22,073 bases of DNA from NCBI GenBank assembly GCA_030598065.1, contig JAUVQR010000005.1, positions 1-22,073 on the forward strand, written 5' to 3'. The notes beneath the pieces are model-generated. The model saw nothing but the letters and a program-made list of their open reading frames with translations. It ran no database searches and had not been told where the DNA came from. Below are positions 1-7,182 of this stretch, piece after piece; positions within the stretch are counted from its first letter, which is position 1; the number at the start of each line of letters is the position of its first letter. The translations under genes and the position numbers were made by a program. The stretch comes from Planctomycetota bacterium. GTDB lineage: Bacteria > Planctomycetota > Brocadiia > Brocadiales > Bathyanammoxibiaceae.

Positions 1-270
1 CACCGGCGAAGGGGTATGTACCATCCCTGCAAAACGAAGATTTGAGGAGTTAAACGAAAACTCTCGGCTTTAGGACGTCCTCAAGGCTATTCGTTACAGT
101 GCCTTATAAATAACACAAACGGGGCTTTAAGTCAACTTGGGCATGCTCCACAAAGGCTTGAATATGCCGTTAATACCGTATATTATACGCGAAAACCCGA
201 AAGCACATAGGTGAGGGTCAAATAATGAAACAGTCTACCAGGGACAATTGAGCATCCACTCAAGACCTCT
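1..270. other. Intergenic left end with nested inverted repeats
   Basis: No protein gene is supported here. TTGAGGA (42-48) pairs with TCCTCAA (78-84), and inside it GAGTT (47-51) can pair with AACTC (59-63), so the region could fold into alternative or nested stems. A second palindrome lies at 177-189 and an eight-codon reading frame at 224-250. I could not match the fold to a known riboswitch. The gene to the left, outside the window, is unknown. Confidence 0.4.
158..186 (+). promoter_or_regulatory. Possible sigma-70 promoter in the left-end intergenic region
   Basis: A TTGAAT box (158-163) and a TATTAT box (181-186) are separated by exactly 17 bases. The -10 box lies inside a palindrome, CGTATA-T-TATACG (177-189). 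Transcription would start near 193 and run rightwards, antisense to the nucleotide pyrophosphatase gene. The only reading frame just downstream is an eight-codon one at 224-250, preceded by GTGAGGG. The match is moderate and no substantial gene uses it, so it may be fortuitous. Confidence 0.35.
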
Positions 271-900
271 TTAAGGTTCTCGCCTTGACCGTGCTTCCTT
301 ATTTATAAATGCCAGCAACTTTTCTCTAAATTTCCCAAGCGCGCGGTTGCGGTGGCTTATCTGGTTTTTAATTTCCGGGCCCAGTTCGGCGAAGGTCTTG
401 GTGTGACCTGTTGGATAAAAGACCGGGTCGTAACCGAAGCCGTGTTCGCCCCTGTGTTCTTCAGATATTACCCCCGAACACTCCCCCTCGACCACGAAGA
501 CAAGTCCCTCCGGCCTGGCCAGGGCAATGGCACAAACGAATCTTGCAGTACGCCGCTCCTTCGGTATATCTTTGAGCGCATCGAGAAGTTTCCGGTTATT
601 GTTCTCATACGAGACGTCTTCACCCGCATAGCGCGCCGACCGCACGCCGGGCTCTCCGCCGAGGGCGTCCACCTCCAGCCCCGAGTCGTCGGCCACGGTC
701 CACTCCCCGGTGAACCGCGCGCACTCAACGGCCTTCTTGACGGCGTTTTCTTTGAACGTCCGGCCGTCCTCTATGACCTCCGGCAGCGGCGCCGTCTCAT
801 CAGGGGTGATGAGTTCTACGGGACGGCCATCTAGTATTTCGCGGACCTCTCTCAGCTTATGGGAGTTTGTAGTAGCAATGAGTATTCGGCGCAACGGCAA
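271..900 (-). CDS. rdgB: XTP/dITP pyrophosphatase (non-canonical purine NTP pyrophosphatase, RdgB/HAM1 family)
   Basis: This cytosolic enzyme hydrolyses XTP, dITP and related deaminated purine nucleotides to monophosphates and pyrophosphate, keeping them out of DNA and RNA. The 209-residue product is close to the usual family length. The family signatures are visible: an N-terminal ATTNSHKLREV nucleotide-binding strand (residues 10-19), the acidic DDSGLEVDAL motif (71-80), GFGYDPVF (154-161) and the C-terminal SHRNRAL (182-188). There is no ATG near the expected N-terminus. The start is a TTG at 898-900, preceded by GAGG a few bases upstream and by an in-frame stop; a second TTG at 894 is the alternative. 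It is the last gene after argD-argF-rph, but a 140-base gap with three hairpins separates it from rph, so it may be only partly co-transcribed. The family identification is firm. Confidence 0.95.
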   Translation of the reverse strand: MPLRRILIATTNSHKLREVREILDGRPVELITPDETAPLPEVIEDGRTFKENAVKKAVECARFTGEWTVADDSGLEVDALGGEPGVRSARYAGEDVSYENNNRKLLDALKDIPKERRTARFVCAIALARPEGLVFVVEGECSGVISEEHRGEHGFGYDPVFYPTGHTKTFAELGPEIKNQISHRNRALGKFREKLLAFINKEARSRREP

Positions 901-1040
901 AAAACCTCAGAATCCCACAGAACGGGATGGACAACGAAGCCATGTATCAGGTGGAACGTCGTGCAGCGTTAAAACCCTGCTGCATCCTGTTTTCTTATGA
1001 TAATACTAATAGGGCCGGGGCTCCATCCCCGGTCAAACAT
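901..1040 (-). other. rph-rdgB intergenic spacer with three hairpins
   Basis: Three stem-loops lie in this spacer. ATCCC/GGGAT is at 912-928, TGCAGC/GCTGCA at 962-984, and a G+C-rich CCGGGG-CTCCAT-CCCCGG at 1015-1032, eight bases beyond the rph stop on the minus strand. None is followed by a run of T on either strand, so none is a textbook intrinsic terminator. They could be mRNA-processing or 3'-end-stabilising structures that set rdgB apart from the genes upstream. No reading frame here is supported. Confidence 0.4.
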
Positions 1041-1778
1041 CTAACGAGCAGAAACAATCTCTATGCCGCCCAGCGCTTCTTTCTGCAGCCCGGTCAGTTC
1101 TTCAATACCCTTCCTGGACAACGCGAGCATCTCCGCAAGCTGGCCGTCGCTAAACGTGTACCCTTCTCCGGTGCCCTGTATCTCTATGAACCGTCCGCTG
1201 CCGGTCATGACCACGTTCATGTCCACCTGGGCCCCGGCGTCTTCAACATAGTTCAGGTCCAGTAACGCCTCATCCTTTACAATACCCACGCTGACGGCGG
1301 CTATGGTCTCCTTTAGCGGTATTGCGGCAAGCTTTTCCTTCTCTTTTATCTTGTTGAGCGCGTCAACCAGGGCCACGAACGCGCCCGTTATCGCGGCGGT
1401 ACGAGTCCCCCCGTCGGCCTGAATGACGTCACAATCCACCCATATCGTCCTGTCGCCAAGCTTTGTCATGTCAACCACCGACCTCATGCACCTGCCTATA
1501 AGGCGCTGTATCTCATGCGTGCGCCCGCCAACCCGGCCACGGCTCGACTCCCTGGACGTACGGCCGGCCGTGGAACCCGGAAGCAGTGAATATTCCGACG
1601 TTACCCAGCCCCGGCCGGAACCTAAGAGGTGGCGCGGCACTCCGTCCTCCACACTGACGGTGCAGAGGACCTTCGTGTCTCCAGTCTCTATCAGCACGGA
1701 ACCCGCCGCAAATTTGGTGTAGCTCCTTGTTATCACTACGGGCCTGAGTTCATCGGGCTCTCTGCCGTCTACTCTCAT
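1041..1778 (-). CDS. rph: Ribonuclease PH
   Basis: This phosphate-dependent 3'-5' exoribonuclease trims the 3' ends of tRNA precursors and works as a hexameric ring in the cytosol. The 245-residue product matches the usual bacterial length and is alignable throughout: the N-terminal RxDGRxxDELRP signature (residues 2-12), EYSLLPGST (62-70), the phosphate-binding arginine-rich stretch GRTHEIQRLIGR (85-96) and the DCDVIQADGGTRTAAITG block (115-132) that holds active-site acids. The ATG at 1776-1778 follows a GGAGGAGG stretch about 11 bases upstream. It lies 23 bases after argF on the same strand, so it is probably transcribed with the arginine genes. The rph-rdgB neighbourhood is common in bacteria and supports both calls. 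Confidence 0.97.
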   Translation of the reverse strand: MRVDGREPDELRPVVITRSYTKFAAGSVLIETGDTKVLCTVSVEDGVPRHLLGSGRGWVTSEYSLLPGSTAGRTSRESSRGRVGGRTHEIQRLIGRCMRSVVDMTKLGDRTIWVDCDVIQADGGTRTAAITGAFVALVDALNKIKEKEKLAAIPLKETIAAVSVGIVKDEALLDLNYVEDAGAQVDMNVVMTGSGRFIEIQGTGEGYTFSDGQLAEMLALSRKGIEELTGLQKEALGGIEIVSAR

Positions 1779-1801
1779 CCTGTTGACTGCCTCCTCCGTC
1801 T

Positions 1802-2734
1802 TTAACCCGTTAAAAGTATTTTCAGTATCGCCTTTTGCACGTGCAGACGGTTTTCCGCCTGATCATACACGATGGAATTGGGGCCGTCCAGCACATCACC
1901 GGATATCTCTTCACCCCGGTGGGCGGGTAAGCAGTGCATAACCAGGACGTCCTTTTTTGCGCCGGCCACCAGGGCCGCGTCCACACAGTAGCCCCGAAAG
2001 TCTCTTCGCTTCTTTTCCGCCTCGGCCTCCTGGCCCATACTTATCCAGGTGTCGGTGTAAACCACGTCGGCTCCGGCCACCGCTTCACTTGGGTCTGTGG
2101 TTGCGCTTAGAGGGCTATGCGTCACCGACGCACTTATCTTGTCAAGAAACTCGTTGTCCAGCCCGTACCCACGCGGAGACGCGATACAGAAACCAACACC
2201 CAGCTTTGCGCAGAGCATCGCCAGCGAGCGGGCCATGTTGTTGCCATCACCGATGAATGACACCTTCACCCCCTCCAGCGTACCGCGCTTCTCTCTAACG
2301 GTGTAGAGGTCCGTCAACGCCTGGCAGGGGTGAGTGTAGTCGGAGAGGGCGTTGATGACCGGCACGGTAGAGTCCTTCGCCATCTCAAGCACCGTCTCAT
2401 GTCTGAACGTCCTGAGTGCGATAACGTCTACGTACCTTGAAAGGGTCTTGGCCACGTCCCTGACCGACTCCCTGTGGCCCAGGTCTATGTCCTGGCGGCT
2501 CAAATAAATGGTGCCGCCTCCCAGCTGCCTCATGGCCACGTCAAAAGAGACACGGGTCCTGAGCGAACTCTTTTCAAAGACCAGCGCCAGGGTCTTCCCC
2601 GCAAGGGGTTTTTCCGTGCCGGCCCCGCTGCCCCCCCCGCCCCGTGAAGACTTAAGCTCCGCTGTCTGGCGGAAAATATCCTCTATGTCACCAACGCTCA
2701 GGTCGGCGACGGTGATGAGATGTTTGGGCCACAT
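1802..2734 (-). CDS. argF: Ornithine carbamoyltransferase
   Basis: The enzyme condenses carbamoyl phosphate with ornithine to give citrulline, the sixth step of arginine synthesis, in the cytosol as a trimer. The 310-residue product has the carbamoyl-phosphate loop in the form SSLRTR (residues 56-61), the DYTHPCQALTDL segment with the HPCQ motif (132-143), DGNNMARS (163-170) and the ornithine-binding HCLPAHRGEEI motif near the C-terminus. It starts at an ATG 15 bases after the argD stop. An unusual Gly/Ser-rich stretch, about residues 29-42, sits between the first helix and the SSLRTR loop and is encoded partly by a run of eight C (2631-2638). The frame stays open across it. The anabolic assignment rests on the adjacent argD and the nearby argB. 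Confidence 0.96.
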   Translation of the reverse strand: MWPKHLITVADLSVGDIEDIFRQTAELKSSRGGGGSGAGTEKPLAGKTLALVFEKSSLRTRVSFDVAMRQLGGGTIYLSRQDIDLGHRESVRDVAKTLSRYVDVIALRTFRHETVLEMAKDSTVPVINALSDYTHPCQALTDLYTVREKRGTLEGVKVSFIGDGNNMARSLAMLCAKLGVGFCIASPRGYGLDNEFLDKISASVTHSPLSATTDPSEAVAGADVVYTDTWISMGQEAEAEKKRRDFRGYCVDAALVAGAKKDVLVMHCLPAHRGEEISGDVLDGPNSIVYDQAENRLHVQKAILKILLTG

Positions 2735-2749
2735 ATCAGTCCGCCCCGT

Positions 2750-3949
2750 TTATTCCTGCTGATATTCTTTGAGCACGCCTTCCAGAATCGCAATCCCCTC
2801 GTCTATATGCTTTTTCCTGACGTTGAGGGGCGGCATAAACCGGAGGACCTTCTCCTGCGTGCAGTTGAGAAGAAGACCCTTCTCCATACATCTCTTTACC
2901 ACGGTCATCCCCTCCTTCTTGAGCTCAACACCTATCATAAGGCCGACGCCCCTCACTTCCTTTACAAGGTCTCCAAATCTCTCGGCAAGGGAGTTAAGCC
3001 TCTCCATAGAATACGCGCCCATCTCGGAGCAATTCTCCAACAGCCCCTCTATCCGAATCGTGTCGAAGACGGCCACACCGGCCGCGCAGGCCAGCGGGTT
3101 TCCGCCAAAAGTGGTGGCGTGGCTGCCGGGCACAAGGCTCTTGGCAAGCTCGGCCCTTGCCGTCATCGCGCCGATTGCCGTGCCGTTGCCGAGCGACTTG
3201 GCAAGCGTCATAATATCCGGAGTTATTCCGTAGTGCTGGTACGCGAAATACTTCCCCGTGCGCCCCATGCCGCACTGGACCTCATCCAGTATCAGCAGCA
3301 GCCTGTGCTCATCACAGAGACGCCTCAGGCCCTTGAGATACTCCTGGGATGCGATATTTATCCCTCCCTCGCCCTGTATCGGCTCCAGCATCACCGCGCA
3401 TGTCTTGTCGTCAACGGCCTCTTTGACCGCATCAAGGTCATCAAACGGCACAAAGGTAAAACCCTCGAGCATGGGCGAGAAACCTTTGTGATACTTCGGT
3501 TGTGCGGTCGCGGCGAGCGCGGCCATGGTGCGTCCGTGAAAGGAGTTATGCATGGTAATTATCTTGTACCTCTCCTGAGGGCTGTAGTGTATCCTGGCCA
3601 GCTTGATTGCCGCCTCGTTGGCCTCGGCGCCGCTGTTACAGAAGAAACACATGCCGCCGAAGGAGCTGTCTGATATCAGCTTTGCCAGGGCCCCCTGGGG
3701 CTCTGTGTAGAAAATGTTCGGGGCATGGACGAGCGTCTTGGCCTGCCTGCTGATGGCGCTTGTCACCCTGGGATGACAGTGACCCAGATTGCTCACCGCC
3801 CAGCCGGAAAAGAGGTCCAAGTACCTCTTGCCCTCGCTATCCCACAGGTACATACCCTTACCCCTGGTAAGGACCACCGCGTTTCTGATATAATTGGGTA
3901 CGACGTATTTTTTAAAACTCTCTATCGTGCTGTTAGTATCCGTTTTCAC
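2750..3949 (-). CDS. argD: Acetylornithine aminotransferase (PLP-dependent, class III)
   Basis: The enzyme transfers an amino group from glutamate to N-acetylglutamate semialdehyde, giving N-acetylornithine. Related enzymes may also serve lysine synthesis. The 399-residue product has the expected class III layout: GHCHP (56-60), the phosphate-binding NSGAEANEAAIK (105-116), SFHGRTMA (136-143), LEPIQGEGG (188-196), LDEVQCGMGRTG (221-232) with the PLP-pyridine aspartate D222, and the Schiff-base lysine K251 in TLAKSLGNG. The start used is a GTG at 3947-3949 with AGGT upstream. A promoter at 3991-4019 fits a leader of roughly 35 bases. It is the first gene of a minus-strand run with argF and rph. 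Ornithine and 4-aminobutyrate transaminases look similar, but the argF neighbour settles the choice. Confidence 0.95.
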   Translation of the reverse strand: MKTDTNSTIESFKKYVVPNYIRNAVVLTRGKGMYLWDSEGKRYLDLFSGWAVSNLGHCHPRVTSAISRQAKTLVHAPNIFYTEPQGALAKLISDSSFGGMCFFCNSGAEANEAAIKLARIHYSPQERYKIITMHNSFHGRTMAALAATAQPKYHKGFSPMLEGFTFVPFDDLDAVKEAVDDKTCAVMLEPIQGEGGINIASQEYLKGLRRLCDEHRLLLILDEVQCGMGRTGKYFAYQHYGITPDIMTLAKSLGNGTAIGAMTARAELAKSLVPGSHATTFGGNPLACAAGVAVFDTIRIEGLLENCSEMGAYSMERLNSLAERFGDLVKEVRGVGLMIGVELKKEGMTVVKRCMEKGLLLNCTQEKVLRFMPPLNVRKKHIDEGIAILEGVLKEYQQE

Positions 3950-3990
3950 CGGTCTTACCTACCATAAGTTAAGGGGGAGATAGTCGGCGT

Positions 3991-4019
3991 ATTATTGCAC
4001 AGCAAAAAAGCACAATCAA
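3991..4019 (-). promoter_or_regulatory. Likely promoter for argD-argF-rph
   Basis: Read on the minus strand, a TTGATT box (4019-4014) is followed after 17 bases by AATAAT (3996-3991). Transcription would start near 3984, leaving about 35 bases before the GTG of argD. The -10 box matches five of six consensus bases and the -35 box four of six. I could not recognise an ARG-box-like operator with confidence. Confidence 0.55.
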
Positions 4020-4119
4020 GTTGAATTCTAGCCCGCTGCATTCGCCGGGCGTGTAACAGGATAGTAGTTGCCTTTTAAGACGGAAGATGTTATTTTTTCT
4101 CGTAAAGAACAAACAAGAG

Positions 4120-4593
4120 ATGATTCTCAAGACGAATAAAATTATGTTAATCCAGTTGGCCCTTATCGCGCTCTTTCTTGCCGGGTGCTCCGGTATGTCA
4201 ACGGACTGGGGCGTGGGCTTTATGCAAGGCGTAAGGAGCATCCCTCAACACGACTTCACCCCCGAGCAAAAGGAAAAGGCGATTGCGGCGAAGGAGCGTT
4301 TCAGAAAACCGTTCATTGCCGAGTTGAAGAACAAACTTGAGGAGAACGACCTTGGAAACCTGAAGGGTTGGCTGGTCTTCTTCGACTTCTTTTCAGACGG
4401 CACCATCAAGACCGCCAACGTGTGGGTTTACACCTACTGGGGAGCGGAGCAGCGGTATAACGTGTTCAGCGTGCCTCTGGAGTCCTTCCTGGACAGCAGC
4501 CAACAGCAAGACATCATAGACGAATCCACACAAGAAGTAACCAGCCTGCTGCAGAGGAAGGCCACCTTCCGATACCAGCAGACAGTTGATTAG
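4120..4593 (+). CDS. Putative lipoprotein of unknown function
   Basis: I do not recognise this protein. From the ATG at 4120 it has 157 residues. It begins with a short basic N-terminus, a hydrophobic stretch and a lipobox, LFLAGC, so it is probably cleaved at Cys and lipidated. The mature part starts with a Gly/Ser/Thr-rich segment, then a charged helical region (TPEQKEKAIAAKERFRKPF), a compact aromatic-rich segment with WLVFFDFF and WVYTYWG, and a Gln/Glu-rich helical tail. An upstream in-frame ATG at 4087 would add 11 residues and move the signal peptide inward; its ribosome site is too close to the ATG, so 4120 is preferred. It is the only plus-strand gene in this part and ends 12 bases from the mlaD stop, tail to tail. 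A link to lipid transport is only a guess from position. Confidence 0.7.
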   Translation: MILKTNKIMLIQLALIALFLAGCSGMSTDWGVGFMQGVRSIPQHDFTPEQKEKAIAAKERFRKPFIAELKNKLEENDLGNLKGWLVFFDFFSDGTIKTANVWVYTYWGAEQRYNVFSVPLESFLDSSQQQDIIDESTQEVTSLLQRKATFRYQQTVD

Positions 4594-4605
4594 CCCGGTC
4601 ATCCG

Positions 4606-5562
4606 CTAGAAGGAAGTGTACATGACACTGCTGAAGGCGCCGTGGGGTATTATGGCCCTGAAGCCGTTGACCGTCTCAGTCAGATTGGCCATCATATTCT
4701 GCAGGTCTTCATAGAGGTCTTCATTCCTCATCAGCTTACCCAGCGTTCCCTCTCCCCTGACCAGCTTGCCAAGTATGATGTTGGCGTTTTCCACGGAAGC
4801 CGTCAGCTGGTCGAACAGCACATCATCCATGAAAAGCTTTCCCATGGTACCCTCACCCTTTGATATCTTGGCCAGCAGAAAGTTCGCGTTGTTTACCGTC
4901 TCCTTGAAATCTTCAAATAATTCGTCATCATCCAGGAGCTTGCCCATGGTGCCCTCGCCCCGCGCCATCTTGCCCATAATGACGTTGGCATTGGTAACCG
5001 CACCCTTCAATTCGTCAAATATCTCCTCATCGGTAAACAGCTTACCCATCGCGCCCTCTCCGTTCTCCAGTCTTGCCATAATAGTTTTGGCGCTCTCAAG
5101 GGTATCGGAAAGGAGTTCAATGCTGCTCATGGCCTGGTCCAGCCTTACCAGCATGTCGCTGAAGCCGGGGATATCCCTGCTCTTTATTACGCTGCCCGGA
5201 GGCAGTAACGGCCTATCCGGCGGTACCAGGGTTATGTCCACATAGCTCTTGCCGAAGAGAAAATCGGGCACTATCGCCGCAAGACTGCCCTCACGTATCG
5301 GAATATTCTTTTCGATGCCCATCTTCACCAGTATCTTGCCGTCCTCAACGGTTACTTCCCTAACCTCACCAACATACATCCCGGAAAGAGAGACCTTTGA
5401 ACCACTCTTGAGTCCCTTGGAGCCCTGGAAAAAGGCCTTGTACTCGTTGTGCCTCTTGAAGAAACGGCCTATCTGCTCCACCCTGAAGGTTATCAGCCCC
5501 AGGATTATCATTCCTATGATAAAAAATATACCGACCTTCTTTGCCTGTGCCGGCGAAGCCAT
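4606..5562 (-). CDS. mlaD: MCE-domain protein of a lipid ABC transporter (MlaD-like), with four 34-residue repeats
   Basis: MCE proteins form the periplasmic substrate-binding part of Mla-type transporters that move phospholipids between the membranes. The 318-residue product has one N-terminal membrane segment (about residues 9-26), then an MCE domain (about 38-115) with the typical FxGxxGLKxGSxVxLSGxxVGxV core. Instead of ending soon after, as E. coli MlaD does, it continues with a helical tail. From residue 168 the tail holds four copies of a repeat that begins GEGxxGKL, with the GEG exactly 34 residues apart (168, 202, 236, 270), each followed by an acidic patch and an NAN or similar helix. 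Long GxGTLGKL-type tails are known in other MCE proteins. It is the last gene of argB-mlaE-mlaF-mlaD, 22 bases after mlaF. The gene symbol reflects family membership, not a demonstrated role. Confidence 0.9.
   Translation of the reverse strand: MASPAQAKKVGIFFIIGMIILGLITFRVEQIGRFFKRHNEYKAFFQGSKGLKSGSKVSLSGMYVGEVREVTVEDGKILVKMGIEKNIPIREGSLAAIVPDFLFGKSYVDITLVPPDRPLLPPGSVIKSRDIPGFSDMLVRLDQAMSSIELLSDTLESAKTIMARLENGEGAMGKLFTDEEIFDELKGAVTNANVIMGKMARGEGTMGKLLDDDELFEDFKETVNNANFLLAKISKGEGTMGKLFMDDVLFDQLTASVENANIILGKLVRGEGTLGKLMRNEDLYEDLQNMMANLTETVNGFRAIIPHGAFSSVMYTSF
4654..5061 (-). repeat. Four in-frame 34-codon repeats within the MCE protein
   Basis: Codons 168-303 of the MCE gene form four consecutive units of 34 codons. 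Each encodes GEG(A/T)(M/L)GKL, a short acidic segment (such as DDDELF) and a helix ending just before the next unit. The first three units contain NAN at the same offset. The spacing is exact, with no insertion or deletion between units, which suggests a regular helical or solenoid-like tail. Confidence 0.85.
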
Positions 5563-5584
5563 AACGACACTCTCCCCTTAAAAT

Positions 5585-6397
5585 TTAGAGACTGAGACTT
5601 TTGTCAAAGAATTTTCCCTCTTCCTGCCTCTTAAACCTGCTTATAAACTGCTCTACCACAGGGTTCGTACTCCGCCAGAATTCTTCAGGCGTACCCTGTT
5701 CCACAATCTTACCTTCGTATATCATAGCAATATAGTCCACCGTTTTAAAAGCAGAATCCATATCATGGGTTACAACCACCATCGTCTTCTTTAACTTGTT
5801 TTTAAGGTCTATCATCAGGGCGTCGATACGCTCGGCCATTACGGGGTCAAGACCCGTGGTAGGCTCGTCGAAGAGGATTATATCCGGGTCCATAGCCAGC
5901 GCCCTGGCAATTCCCACCCTCTTCTTCATTCCACCGCTCAATTCGCCCGGTAACAGGGACTCCTTCCCGCGCAACCCCACAAGCGCGAGCTTCTCGCCCA
6001 CAATCTCGTCTATCTGTTTCCTGCTGAGCCGGCGCTGCTCGGTAAGGCCCAGTCCCACATTCTGCCCGACCGTAAGAGAGTTAAGTAGCGCCGAACCCTG
6101 AAAGACCATCGCAAACCGCCGCCGCAGGGCCTCCAGGTCCCTGCCCGTCTTTCCGGTCAGCTCCCGGCCGAGTATAAATATCTGGCCTGAAGTGGGCCTG
6201 GCCAGGCCAATCATGTGCTTGAGCAGCACGCTCTTACCCGCCCCGCTACTGCCTACTATGGCGGTGGCCGTTCCGGTGTGGACCTTCAGGTCGAGGCCCC
6301 TGAGCACGTGATTGCCCCTGAACCATTTGTGCAACTGCCGCACCTCAATGGCCGTATCCGTTGCAGTCCCTTTTGTGTCTAAGCCTACTACAGCCAT
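5585..6397 (-). CDS. mlaF: Lipid ABC transporter ATP-binding protein (MlaF-like)
   Basis: This is the cytoplasmic ATPase that drives the MlaE/MlaD lipid transporter. All ABC motifs are present in the 270-residue product: Walker A GSSGAGKS (49-56), Q-loop MVFQGS (97-102), the signature LSGGMKKR (153-160), Walker B IILFDEP (173-179) and the H-loop histidine H211 in VVVTHD. The motif set closely resembles the MlaF/Ttg2A group. The first 17 residues are an extra, probably flexible, N-terminus. The ATG at 6395-6397 lies inside the end of mlaE, an overlap of 10 bases, which suggests translational coupling. It is 22 bases upstream of the MCE gene. No mlaB (STAS) or mlaC gene is seen in the window. 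Confidence 0.95.
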   Translation of the reverse strand: MAVVGLDTKGTATDTAIEVRQLHKWFRGNHVLRGLDLKVHTGTATAIVGSSGAGKSVLLKHMIGLARPTSGQIFILGRELTGKTGRDLEALRRRFAMVFQGSALLNSLTVGQNVGLGLTEQRRLSRKQIDEIVGEKLALVGLRGKESLLPGELSGGMKKRVGIARALAMDPDIILFDEPTTGLDPVMAERIDALMIDLKNKLKKTMVVVTHDMDSAFKTVDYIAMIYEGKIVEQGTPEEFWRSTNPVVEQFISRFKRQEEGKFFDKSLSL

Positions 6398-7182
6398 AGT
6401 CTGGTAACGAAATAGTTAAAGATGTATACGCTTACAAACGAGAAAACCACCGAATTAGTCGTGGCGAGACCTACCTCCCCGGGACCGCCCACGGTAACAA
6501 GACCCCGGTGGCAGCTTACTATGGCAATAACGACGCCAAATACCGCGGCCTTCACCAGCCCCTTCGCCAGGTCCTCTACGGTCATCCACGCCTCTATGTT
6601 CTCAACGTAAGCCATAAACGGCACGCCAAAATTCGCCTTGGCTACCGCGGCTCCGCCTATCATGCCTACCAGATCCACGTAGATGACCAGTATCGGCAAC
6701 ATAAGCAGACATGCAAGAAACCTGGGCATCACCAGGTAGCGCACGGGATTGATGCCCAGCGTCTTCAGGGCGTCAATCTCTTCGGAGACGCTCATGGTAG
6801 CTATCTCAGCCGTAATAGCGGCGCCTATCCTGCCTATCACCAGTATGGCCGTCAGCACGGGGCCCAGCTCACGCGTCATAGACAGGGCGACTATAGCACC
6901 GATACTTTCCTCCTGACCAAACTCTTTTAGCGCAATCCCCGTCTGAAGGGCCAGCACGAAGCCGACAAACACCGCTGTCAGGGTCGCAATCGGCAGCGTA
7001 TCGGCGCCCACCTTGCCCATCTGGAAAAGCACCTTATCCACGTTCTTGAAGACGGCCCGGCACCACAGTATGGTCATCGCCAGCAACAGGCACATCTCCC
7101 CAACCCTCTGAAAGAAATTGAGGAGCCCGTTACCAAGGGCAATAAAGCATCTCCCGAATTTCGTTCTGCCCGGCCTGCTCAT
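6388..7182 (-). CDS. mlaE: Lipid ABC transporter permease (MlaE-like)
   Basis: This is the inner-membrane permease of the MCE lipid transporter. The 264-residue product has several hydrophobic segments and the most conserved MlaE block, LGPVLTAILVIGRIGAAITA followed by EIATMSVSEEIDALKTLGINP and then PRFLA. The frame is open further upstream to 7305, but the start chosen is the ATG at 7180-7182. This gives the family's usual length and forms an ATGA overlap with the argB stop; the longer version would read 41 extra residues inside argB with no similarity to the family. The gene overlaps mlaF by 10 bases. The overlaps on both sides indicate tight co-expression of argB, mlaE and mlaF. Confidence 0.94.
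   Translation of the reverse strand: MSRPGRTKFGRCFIALGNGLLNFFQRVGEMCLLLAMTILWCRAVFKNVDKVLFQMGKVGADTLPIATLTAVFVGFVLALQTGIALKEFGQEESIGAIVALSMTRELGPVLTAILVIGRIGAAITAEIATMSVSEEIDALKTLGINPVRYLVMPRFLACLLMLPILVIYVDLVGMIGGAAVAKANFGVPFMAYVENIEAWMTVEDLAKGLVKAAVFGVVIAIVSCHRGLVTVGGPGEVGLATTNSVVFSFVSVYIFNYFVTRLWL

Noticed and set aside
1015..1032. Intrinsic terminator after rph
   Set aside because: The stem is G+C-rich but no T run follows on the minus strand, so it is listed only as a hairpin.
2720..3673. Long plus-strand reading frame of 317 codons
   Set aside because: It lies wholly opposite argD, which has all its catalytic motifs. The translation is rich in His and Arg with no recognisable domain, so it is an antisense shadow.
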